64,000 nt of DNA from Hemileia vastatrix (Eukaryota > Basidiomycota > Pucciniomycetes > Pucciniales > Zaghouaniaceae): NCBI GenBank assembly GCA_030280995.1, contig JASXTE010000002.1:38561183-38625182 (forward strand). Direction: 5' to 3'. The notes beneath the pieces are model-generated. The model worked only from the letters and a program-made list of their open reading frames with translations. It made no database searches and was not told the DNA's origin. This document shows positions 10,763 to 19,684 of the stretch, in pieces (positions within the stretch are counted from its first letter, which is position 1; the number at the start of each line of letters is the position of its first letter). Made by a program: the position numbers and the translations under genes.

Positions 10763-11018
10763 TGATAAAGTTCAATAGACTATGTTAGTGAGATAAGGAC
10801 AGAAATGGACAAAGGACAGAGAGTAGGTGAGAGAGGAGAGATGGACGAGCGAGGACAAGATAATAAGAAAGGAAGACAAAAATTTTTACCTGATAAAGTT
10901 CAATAGACTATGTTAGTGAGATAAGGACAGAAATGGACAAAGGACAGAGAGTGGACGAGAGAGGAGAGATGGACGAGCGAGGACAAGATAATAAGAAAGG
11001 AAGACAAAAACTAAGAGA
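10763..11018. repeat. Tandem duplication with 128-bp period
   Basis: TGATAAAGTTCAATAGAC occurs at 10763 and again at 10891. The following purine-rich text (GGACAGAAATGGACAAAGG) repeats almost identically, with a small insertion in the first copy. It is non-coding; the minus-strand open frame across it is a shadow. Confidence 0.85.
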
Positions 11019-11542
11019 GAAGGGTGAGCAAAAATTAATAATAAGAGGAGGTAAAAGAATGGATGCCAACTCAGTAATGAGAGGACATCCTTAGGAATGC
11101 TTAGGTTAGGGTATGGATATAAATGATGATATGGAAAAGTATCTGATAATAGGGTTTCTATATACAAGAGTATACATCAAGTGTATGTGCTTGAGTGATA
11201 AAAATTCTAGTATGTTTATAGAATATTAACAGTCCACATCTTTTCTAAAGTTTATTTGGTGTTAAGTAATATTTGAAGTGTTTTCAAATTGCAAACTAGC
11301 AAGCATAATCCAAGAGCTATTTTATAATTTTGATCAAGATTAATTTTCTTATTCTAATCAAGACAATTTGCCTTCAGCTAATGTCAAAAGGTTAGAAATT
11401 TTTTATGTTTCCTCAGTCAAATGATAGTATCAATTTTTTGATATCATTATTTCTCCTACTTCAGAATTTTTTTTTGTTTTGTAAGATTAATAATAAAACT
11501 GAAAAGTGTTTGCACTTTTAATATAGATATAGATTAGGCGCT

Positions 11543-12190
11543 GTCACGTGCAGCAAACTGTTGCTGCAACTCTTCGCTGCACATGACCAGCACTCTACTG
11601 CCACACCCTGGGTCAGATAGACCATAGTACTTTGATGCTATGGTCCATCTGCCCAAGGGGGCATAGGAGAAGGCTGGTCACGTGCAGCAAGGAGCCTCAG
11701 CGACAGTTCACTGCATGTGACAGCATCTTCTCCCTGGCTATGGTCAGATAGACCATAACATTAAGTTATGGTCTATCTGACCAAGCCAAGGCAAGGAAAA
11801 AAAAGGTCACGTACAGCAAAGTATCGCTGCGATACTTTGCTGCACGTGACAATTAATGGTTTAAATGGCCAGTTCAAATGGACCATATCATAAAACAGAT
11901 ATGGTTCATTTGACCCAGCCTTTGGTGGCTAGCTGCTGGTCACATGCAGCAAAGTGTCGCAGCGATACTTTGCTGCACGTGACTAAGTAGCAGGTACCAA
12001 TCCTGGCTCAAAAATGAGCCATAAGAAATTGAATGTTTGATTAATATAGCAAAAATACGTGAGTTAAAATACTGTGGTCCCATGAAAATAAAAATAATTG
12101 TGGGATTTTTTTTCATGGGATCAGAGAATGCGAGTTTAAAAAAAGGTTCAATGCACCATAATTTAAACATTATGGTACATCAAACCATGA
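11543..12190. repeat. Array of alternating hairpins (palindrome cluster) in C1
   Basis: Two palindrome types alternate with a period of about 130 bases. Type A starts GTCACGTGCAGCA and ends in its complement TGCTGCACGTGAC; copies lie at 11543-11587, 11677-11721, 11806-11850 and 11939-11983. Type B is built on GGTCAGATAGACCATA and its complement (11611-11654, 11736-11786), with diverged versions at 11868-11920 and 12003-12020. Two more foldbacks follow (12082-12122 and 12149-12190). The third type A copy is almost perfectly self-complementary over 45 bases. No coding capacity is present. Position inside a CACTA element suggests enlarged subterminal or transposase-binding repeats; this is inference. 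Confidence 0.9.
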
Positions 12191-12524
12191 GTAAAGGAAC
12201 TGGGACAGGTGATGACTTTGGAATAAGTATATAGGTAATTCTTTTTTCAATGTGAAAAGTGAGTAATTGGGGATTTTCATAGGACTAAATCAACAAAAAA
12301 TTTATTTTTTTCAACTACATTTTACTACATATTTGATGGGAAATAACATATATATAAATTCGTGACTGGCAACATGGAGAGAGAGAAAAAAAGTAAGCAG
12401 AGATTAAACATAATATTTATATAAGGTTATGGATTTAAAGTTTATGGAATTGAGAAAGGTTTTTATGAGGGGTTTAACAGAATTTTACTAGAGAGAAACA
12501 CCTTTGCGCAGCCTTTCCTGGCAC

Positions 12525-12612
12525 TTTTGAAGCCCCTTTTCCACCCCCAGTCGGCCCCAGGGGGGCCCCACTGGGGATGACAGAGGGGCTAAAGGGGGGC
12601 TTCAAAGGTTAA
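12525..12612. repeat. GC-rich foldback
   Basis: TTTTGAAGCCCCTTTT on the left pairs with AAAGGGGGGCTTCAAA on the right around a GGCCCC/GGGGCC centre. This is an island of high GC in very AT-rich DNA. No open frame of note crosses it. Confidence 0.75.
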
Positions 12613-12956
12613 AAACAAGTGATTCAAAGGGGTAAGTCAGAGGTAATGAAGGTAAAATTAATAATAAACTGTTCTTAAAATATAAAATAATAAATTTTTT
12701 TTTTTGGTTTTTATAAAATTAAATTTTTTATGTCAAATTTTTTGTATAATTTTTTGGTGTTGAAGATAGCAATTTTTAAGATTCCCAATATCAAGGTACA
12801 TATAAATTCCTTAAAATTTCATTGGGAAATTAAAAGCTGTTTTTGAATTTTAATATGCTATTTCATAAGGTAAAATTTAATCAAATGTACTAAAATATAT
12901 TGTGATATTATTCTATACACTGAAAACATCTAGCCTTTGATGCATCAACAGATAAT

Positions 12957-14140
12957 TTGTTTCTACAATCGAGTGAATTGTTAATTGTTCAAACCTGTAT
13001 CAGCAATACTAAGACACCTTCATGGCTAACCCATGTTCCTAGTAGTCTAGGAGAGGCTGGTACAAATCTTAAAGCTGCTGATTGGTTTGTACTATGTAAA
13101 ATTTACTATGTGGCAGCTTTGATACCAGTTTGGGCTATTGAAAATTCTGACGCACAAGAGAAGAAGTTGATTAAATGTCTTTCACTTCTGGTTTCAATAA
13201 TCAATATTCTGACTTCCTTGGAGATACGTGAAGCTCAAATTTCATCTCTTCAAGGTCAGTTAAAAGATTATATGAAGTGTCTTAAGGAATTTTGGCCAGA
13301 TATCAATATAAAGCCAAACATCTACTTAGCACAACATTTTCCGGAAGTTCTGAGAAGATTTGGGCCAGAACCATCAACTGAAGCATGGGCCCACGAGGGT
13401 ATAAATGGAATGTTAAGCTCCATTCCAACCAATAAGAAAACATGTATGTTTTCCTTAATTAAAGCTACTTAACTTTATTAATTTCATTTTTTTAAAGGTC
13501 AAATGGACAAGACCATTATGAAAAGGTTTATTTTGACTGGTCAGCTTCAATCATTAATGGACAGAACTAATGATTGATTTGAGAATGAAATGAAAAATGT
13601 CTTCAGTTCAGAGAAAAGAAAAATTCCCTCAAAATCATCTCAACTACTGTGTGAAGACTATGAATTGTGGATAGAGTATCTCAACATGATTGATGGTAAA
13701 AAAATATTTTCCAGTATTTTTACAAAAAATCAACCATCTGTTTCATCTCAAATTCTATCATCTCAAATTATTGAAGTAGATAACTTGTTACTGGATGGAA
13801 AAAACTGCTCATTATATTCAACAAATCAAGGAAATGGAAAGGAAATGTTGTTGGGGTTATATTGAAAATGTGGCAGTCAACAACATTTTCAGGTCAAAAT
13901 TTTATTTTAGTTGGCTTATATGACATTGTGGATCCTAAAATTTAAAATCCTTATTTAAAAGCTGGGCTTAATGTTTTTTGGTGTTATGATAAATGGTCAA
14001 AAAAAGTAGTTATGAATAGCAAGGAAATTATTGGTCATGTTTCAAAAACTACACATCCTAGTGGTTTTGAAAATGTTTTCTCAAATACTTGTTGTATGAT
14101 ATCATTAAAAAATATAGCCAGAAGCTATTCTGATTTTTAA
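12957..14140 (+). pseudogene. Tnp2/CACTA transposase, C-terminal part, of C1
   Basis: The stretch 12957-13443 encodes the region shared with the end of the intact transposase at 55030-55544. Common text includes PSWLTHVP against PTWLTRVP, LKAADW against LKAAEW, a Leu-rich segment, KPNIYLAQHFPEVLRRFGP against KPNLHITQHYPEMIKRLGP, and the closing EGINGMLSSIP against EQVNHILSEIP. A GT-AG intron (13444-13497) lies where the intact gene also has one. The next exon begins GQMDKTIMKRF, parallel to the exon after 55610, and stays partly open to about 13865, after which frameshifts accumulate. The last recognisable text, near 14036-14130, resembles 56140-56220. The N-terminal catalytic part is absent. 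Confidence 0.8.
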
Positions 14141-14382
14141 TGTGGTTTTAGAATCGTATATTTTTTGTGGACAATAAATATATATACAAATATTTACTGC
14201 CAGTGATTGAGCTAACTAATAAAAGTAAAAAGTATGGACTCCAAATTTCACTCCCTGATTCATGAGAGGCAGTTTTGAATATGGATCACTTGAAGTTCTA
14301 ACCAGGTTACAGCAAGGTTAGTCAGAAAGACAAAAAAATGACTTGCCTACAAGTCCTCATTTTTCCCCCCCTGTGAATGTTT

Positions 14383-14640
14383 TGTGATTCAAGGGAGGGG
14401 AGAGCTGTTGGAGGTCTAGGATCCATTTCTTCATAAAGATCATTGAAAAGACATGTAAGCTTAAGTGCCTTCCAAACCTGATTCAGAATCAGAGTCAGAA
14501 GCTAAAGTTAAAGTGATAGCATTCATAGCTGAGTGAAGTTTCTTCCTAGTAGAGAGGTCCTTCATTAATTTTGGTAGAAAAGGTTGTTGGTAGAAGGTTT
14601 AGGTGATGAATGGGAAGAGGGAATTTTTCACCAAATGAGA
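14383..14640 (-). pseudogene. HARBI1-like transposase of H1a, internally deleted remnant
   Basis: On the minus strand, 14461-14640 is the counterpart of the transposase start in H1b (33480-33622, LHSKM...SDSDLE region), and 14383-14450 is the counterpart of its end (32385-32450, NDLYEEEV region). Everything between, including the DDE residues, has been deleted. The remnant fixes the orientation of H1a as the same as H1b. Confidence 0.7.
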
Positions 14641-16334
14641 AGGTGGAAGTGTAGATAGAAAAACATGTTATGTGTTTTCCACAAAAATAAAGTATCATAG
14701 AGTAAAAAGACACATAAAGATGAGAAAAAATGTTATCTTTTTGCCACCAAAATCAAGTAGCATAGAGTGAAGAGACACATAAGGATGGCATCCACAATTC
14801 TATGTCATGTGAATTTCTTACAAATAAATCATGGATGGGTTGAGTTTGGGATCAGGAATTAGGAAATCAAATTGGGGTATAAAAGGCAGAGTAATTCATT
14901 ATTATGAAATCCTTATCCACTACCACCAAGGCTAGTGGATAAGAATATTCTGCTATCAATAATGTCTGATCCCCGCAAAAAAAAATTACTGATCCCTAAT
15001 TGCAGATCCCTGAACATTGATAACCCCTATTGTGTCTTTTACAAAATGAATATCATATAATAGTTTTTCAATTTAAAACTGATTGAATTATGAAAAGTAC
15101 CACTTCTACCTATTTAATTCAGTTCTTTAACATCAATACAATCAAAATTTTTACTTGAAGGACATTTTTTAACATGAGAACACTTTGTGAAATATATGGT
15201 GCTTATTACTAGGTTGAAAGTGAGATTATCCCACAATACAGCATTGAAGCAAAATCAAGCACTAAAATTAATGTTTAAATAAATTTATACTTCTTTTTTT
15301 ACTATTCTCTTTAAAGGTTTACATCTAGCTTGAATTTCAGTTTTTCATATACAAAATTTACTGAGTAGTGATTGATTATTTCATCTCATGAGATTACACT
15401 ACCAAATAATCATATTTACATGTAATTTTGATGAAATACATCATGAAGAGTTCTGGAATATCATATACGTATTAAATTGAATATATGTATATTGCAAAAA
15501 TTCTTAGTAGTTTGATTCTCAATAGAAAAAAAAATAAAAAAAATATATTTCCTTTTAATTTTAGTCATCTTATCGCATAAAAAAATGTAAAAAACTGGAT
15601 TAACATCCACTGGAATAATAATTATACTTCTTTATAGACATATAATTAAAAAATTTATCAATTATTAGTGCTTAGTGTAAAAAAGCTATGAGAAGACTTC
15701 ATTGAAACAGAAATTAGGAAAACAAATTTCCATCTTTTATTTTTTTAATTATCAGTCTTTTCACAGTATTCTAGAATAAAATAGTTGAGAATTTTGATGG
15801 TTCAATATGTTTTTTAAATAAATCAAATGAATTGAAAATAATTATATTTCATAATCAGAAATAATAAAAAAACAAAAAAAATTAGGTAATATGGTTTAAA
15901 TTAAAAAATGAAACCTTCAGAACTTGGTTAAAAGGAGTTATAAATAAAAAGAACCACTGATCTTATTTTATATTTTTTAAAAAAATAACTATTAAAATCA
16001 TTAGAGACGTTCAAAGTGATGCTTTTGAAATAAATAGTATAATTTTCAGTCTTTTTAATGATCAAGTGAAACATAAAATGAAAATTAAATTGTGTTTCAT
16101 GAAAAAAATTCTTTGAATGGATCAGCTTTGTAATCTTCCCTTGTTATTATTTCTATAAATTATTCATTGAAATTTCACTATTATTCCAGTAAAGACTCAT
16201 CCATTGTTGGTTAAGAGCTCAAATTAAATTTCAGTATCAGTTCATTATAAGTTCAGTCTGAGTTCCATATGAGTTCCATCTAAGTTCAAGTTGAGGACTT
16301 GCTAGAGAGTCCCCCCCCCAAATATTGCGTGGTG

Positions 16335-16470
16335 TGAAGGGAAAATTTTTAACATATTTTCAAGAAACTCCAGCCAATAAAAATGAAGATATTATGAAGA
16401 GAAGATTTCTAATGCAAAGTTTTGATGCTGATGTAGACAGATTTCAAAGAGATTATTTGTTTTGATTGTT
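16335..16470 (+). pseudogene. Short relic of the gene family seen at 63380-64000
   Basis: The text YFQETPANKNEDIMKR can be read here and matches YFQETPANNHEDL at the very end of the window (63961-64000) at nucleotide and protein level. The open stretch continues through FDADVDRFQRDYL before a stop. Only about 45 codons remain. The family is not one I can name; it seems to be a transposon-borne gene present in several copies. Confidence 0.5.
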
Positions 16471-17164
16471 CTTCTCTTCCTTTAAAATTTATTTCATTAG
16501 TGCTGTTTAACATGTTGTCTGTTGATCCTATTTCTTTCTGAATTTTATTGATATAAACTGAAACAAACTGTAATTGCCTTATGGTTATTCAACTACTTAG
16601 AGCAAGTTTTGAATCCATTAAGACTCCCCTCTACCAGTCTCTTTCTGTAACAGCATGAGAGACTTGGCTATACACCCACTGAGATAGATGCTTTGATTCA
16701 ACTCCCACCAAAAAGTGCTCCAAGCTTCCTCCAATATAGCCCAACATGGGGAACAATACAATTACAAATATCTATTCCACCTTCAAAAAATTCAGCATCA
16801 CAACATTCAAATACATTTCCAACCCTTTAAGCCACTTTAAAAATTTCAGATTTTTTTGAAATTTTCCAGACTATCTTAGCACCTTTATTTCCAGACTTTG
16901 AGTGCATCCCATATATGCACCCTAATATCCAACACCTCTACCCTCTCCATAGTGCAGAGTAAACCATATACACCTTTACAATCTCTTCCAATAAACCTTT
17001 AAACCATCCAATTTTCTTTAACCATAATTACATTTTCAAATTTTATGACATCTTCATTTCCTAAAGTTTATCTGCACTCTATCCATAAAGATTGAGTTTT
17101 CCCAATGAGTGACTTCAGTTTTAGTGCCAATGAAAAAGTGATAAATTAAAATTATTGAAATGAA

Positions 17165-17520
17165 AATCCAAACAGATTGAAATTTCCAGTTTAGAGACAT
17201 GGGGACCAAATATTTAATTGATTACCAGTTTAGAGTCTTGGTGTAATAGCCTTTTGTAAATCACTACTTAATTTTCCAAATAAATAATGAATTTCCAGTT
17301 TATGGTCATGGAGGACCAAAGATTGATGACTTGCAAGTTTAAGGTCATGGAGGAGCAGATTTAGAACATTTCAGTTTAAGTTCATGGTGGACCCAGTTCC
17401 AGAATATTCTAGTTTAAGGTCATTGTGGACCCTGATTAATTAGCCATAAATTCTTAAAAATTTCTTCCTAAATTTTTCAGTTTTGAGTATTGATGGACTA
17501 AAAGATCCTGTAGAAAACGA
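17165..17520. repeat. Degenerate tandem array (CAGTTTAAGGTCATGG type)
   Basis: About seven units contain CCAGTTTAAGGTCATGGAGG or close variants (17188, 17229, 17293, 17335, 17375, 17410, 17480), spaced roughly 35-65 bases apart, most followed by GACC. The design resembles the CAGTTGAC...GTCC arrays in gypsy leaders at 19001 and 35240. It may be the leader of an older LTR element. Confidence 0.6.
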
Positions 17521-17656
17521 AAAATCTTCATAAATTCTGTCAGCCTAGTTATCCCCAGAACTGAGTATTTCTTATGTGTAAAATAAGATAAACTTAATTT
17601 CATCAAGCTTATAAGTTAACATTAAGGTTATAATACTTATATATATGGCTATTATG

Positions 17657-17799
17657 TGTCAGCCAGGATATACCAGGAGCCCAGTAAATTATATGTTAAT
17701 GTATTGGACCTGAAAGAGGGTGTAAAAAATGCATTTTATGTATATAAATTAATATATTATTGCAAAATAAAATTATATAAGTATCTTATTAAATATAAG
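17657..17799 (+). repeat. 5' LTR of G2, first segment
   Basis: Starts TGTCAGCCAGGATATACC, related to the G1 LTR start, and runs to the ATAAG target of G1. The LTR continues at 26567 and again at 33956. Confidence 0.75.
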
Positions 17800-18622
17800 T
17801 GTCAGCCAGGCTACTAGACTTACCCAGTGAAATAAGTAATTATTTACTGGATGAAGCCGCACCTTATCATATTTAATTATTATTTAATTATCATTTAGTT
17901 ACATTAAAATTAGTTATAAATTAACTAGTTACAGAATGTTAAAATTAAATTAATTAATTAAATAAATAAGTAAAATTAAAATTATAATTTTGTCCCTTAT
18001 ATTTTTCTCTAACACCGTGCTCAATTGACAGGTTGGGAAAAATAAAACTTTATATTTAAAAAAATAAAATACAAAGATAAAATAATATTTAAATATTCAA
18101 ATAATATTAAATATATACAAAAAAATCAAATTTCTTATTTGGGATTGACATTTACAGTAAATATTAAAAATATTGATGTATTTCTGACATACTCTGTAAA
18201 TACATCTTTTTGACGCCTTCTTTTTGGAATAACTTTATTATTTGAAATACTCTTTCTGGAATGTTCTTTTTCTCTCTCTCTTCCTACTGTTTTTAGAATT
18301 TGATTTCCGTGCTTTGTCTCTCCTTTGCCTATAAAAGGCCTCTCTTTTTGTTGTCTTTTAATCATTCTATTTTACCAACTCATTTTATTACAATAACAAT
18401 AACACTAACACTTATTTATTATAACTTATATCTTTAGTACTTACAACAAAACTTAATTCTATTCTATAACTTATATAAAATATTTTAATTTACCTCTTAC
18501 TTTGAGAAAAGAAATCATACTTGATTGAGAAATACGTACCTAATTATTGAGAGTCAAATAATACCTTAAAATCTTCATATAAAACCGTACCAAAGCTTCT
18601 AGACCAAAAGTGACCCTTGACA
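17800..18622 (+). repeat. 5' LTR of G1
   Basis: 823 bases, TG...CA bounded, near-identical to 25739-26561. Contains a CTATAAAAGG core promoter at 18329-18338. Confidence 0.97.
18329..18338 (+). promoter_or_regulatory. TATA box of the G1 5' LTR
   Basis: CTATAAAAGG preceded by CCTTTGC is conserved in the G1 3' LTR (26268) and the G2 LTR (34565), and nearly so in G0 (1189). Its place about 290 bases before the LTR end fits a Pol II promoter that starts transcription within the LTR. Confidence 0.75.
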
Positions 18623-18637
18623 ATTGGGATCCTTTCC
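18623..18637 (+). other. Primer-binding site of G1
   Basis: ATTGGGATCCTTTCC follows the LTR end directly. G2 (ATTGGAGTCCTTTCC, 34942) and G3 (ATTGGCGACCTTTCC on the minus strand, 42532) have the same frame, which supports a functional site. The TGG core fits a tRNA 3' CCA end; I cannot name the tRNA. Confidence 0.7.
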
Positions 18638-19684
18638 GAAATATCAACGGCGCAACATTACTTGAGGCGTAATCGAGGGGACCATCGGCGTACAAGCACC
18701 TGTAAAGGACGAGTGCAGGCGAGAAAACGACGAACGTCATACGTCACGTGATAAAAGTTTTTGCTGCAAAAGGGAATCGAACCGCGCTCCAAAACTTAAG
18801 TTCATATACTGACTAAAGATCGTATATATCGTGGTAATTATTGTGATTACTATTTGTGGGTTACTCTTCACTCTTCATTTTCTACGTATTTCCTTTTACT
18901 CAGCACTCTGTAAGTGGAATTAATTTGCTCATTTTGCAGGGGGAGGTGTCTGGTAATCGGAATTTATTTTTATTTTTATGATTATATTTTTTTTTATTTT
19001 TCCTGGTTGACCATAATAGAGCAATAACTGTTCTTAGTCCCAGAGGTAATAAAATAATTATATATTAATATTAATTATTATCATTTTTCAGTTGACAACT
19101 GTCCTGATTAATTTGAATTTTAATTGTTCCAGTTGACAAACTGTCCTGACAATAATATTTTTATTAAATAAAATAATTATTATAATTTTTCAGTTGACAT
19201 TTGTCCTGATTAATTAATTGTTCCAGTTGACAAATTGTCCTGACAATTATATTTTTTTTTTTAATAAATAATTAACATTTCATTACTTCAGTTGACTTTG
19301 AGTCCTGGTAATCCAATAAATCTATTTAAGTAATAAAATTTATATTTAAATTACTTCAGTTGACATTAAGTCCTGGTAGTTAGGTAATCAGTTAAAATAA
19401 TTTTATTAATAAAGATTCATATTTTGATTATTTCAGTTGACAATAAATCCTGGTAATAAATTAGTTGATTTAAATCCTAAAAATAAAAATTAATAGAAAT
19501 TCTAATTTATTTCTACAGTTGATTGCATTATCCTGGTTTTAAATTTTTTTTTAAATTTTATTTAAGTTGATTTTTATCCTAAAAAGATTTTTTTATTTTT
19601 ATTTTATTTTTTCTGTTAAATAAAAATTTAAAATAAAGACTAATTAATTTTTGTCTCTTTTCCTTCATTTCAGTAGAACTTAAG
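18638..19684 (+). other. Long untranslated leader of G1
   Basis: About one kilobase without a convincing gene separates the primer-binding site from the first ATG. Its first 150 bases are less AT-rich than the rest. The second half carries the CAGTTGAC array listed next. Such a long leader is a plausible site for packaging signals or splicing. Confidence 0.6.
19001..19590 (+). repeat. Leader array of CAGTTGAC...GTCCTG units
   Basis: Some eleven units share CAGTTGAC, 3-6 variable bases and GTCCTG, at about 19001, 19089, 19129, 19191, 19222, 19289, 19356, 19433, 19462, 19515 and 19563. Most are preceded by a pyrimidine run plus CAG and several are followed by GTAAT or GTAG, so each unit resembles a 16-base microexon between splice sites. 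Some units are self-complementary (CAGTTGACAACTG). A twelfth acceptor-like CAG lies just before the gag ATG. Three similar units exist in the G2 leader (35240-35460). Confidence 0.85.

Larger units (their letters stand above)
10285..14375. mobile_element. CACTA-type DNA transposon C1, non-autonomous, nested in H1a
   Basis: The left end CACAGGGGGAAAA (10285) and the right end TTTTCCCCCCCTGTG (to 14375) are inverted repeats of about 30 bases, continuing into GAGGACTTGTAGGC on both sides. AAT at 10282-10284 and 14376-14378 is a 3-bp target duplication, as expected for CACTA elements, and the flanks rejoin to match the undisturbed H1b sequence around 32385-32400. Inside are a 128-bp tandem duplication, an array of perfect hairpins (11543-12190), a GC-rich foldback, and the decayed C-terminal part of a Tnp2-type transposase. 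The N-terminal transposase domain is missing, so movement would need a helper. Confidence 0.85.
3476..15028. mobile_element. PIF/Harbinger-like DNA transposon H1a, decayed, with two nested insertions
   Basis: The left end AGGGGGTGTCAATGTT (3476) and the right end, read on the minus strand as AGGGGTTATCAATGTTCAGG (from 15028), form an imperfect terminal inverted repeat. ATT at 3473-3475 and at 15029-15031 is a 3-bp target duplication. Contents in order: a broken ORF1 (3783-4156), nested element H2 (4234-7975), the tail of ORF1 (about 7979-8014), one copy of a CCCCC/GGGG minisatellite unit, a TET/JBP-like gene on the minus strand (8427-8960), nested CACTA element C1 (10285-14375), and an internally deleted HARBI1-like transposase on the minus strand (about 14383-14640). 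The gene order and ends match H1b (26707-33952), which is better preserved. About 3.7 kb remains once the two nested elements are subtracted. Confidence 0.8.
15032..17656. other. Gene-free spacer with relics between H1a and G2
   Basis: No supported gene. The segment is AT-rich and holds two recognisable relics, listed separately: a short coding remnant at about 16335-16470 and a degenerate tandem array at 17165-17520. Repeats of GTTCNNTCTGAGTTCCAT type occur near 16240-16300. Confidence 0.5.

Noticed and set aside
18135..18365. Short gene in the G1 LTR, repeated at 26074-26304
   Set aside because: Conserved only because the two LTRs are near-identical; the G0 and G2 LTRs do not keep the frame.
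18736..18840. tRNA gene on the minus strand in the G1 leader
   Set aside because: GGTTCGATTCCC looks like a box B and TAGTCAGTATATG like a box A at a suitable distance, but I could not pair the T, anticodon or acceptor stems. At most it is a tRNA-derived relic.
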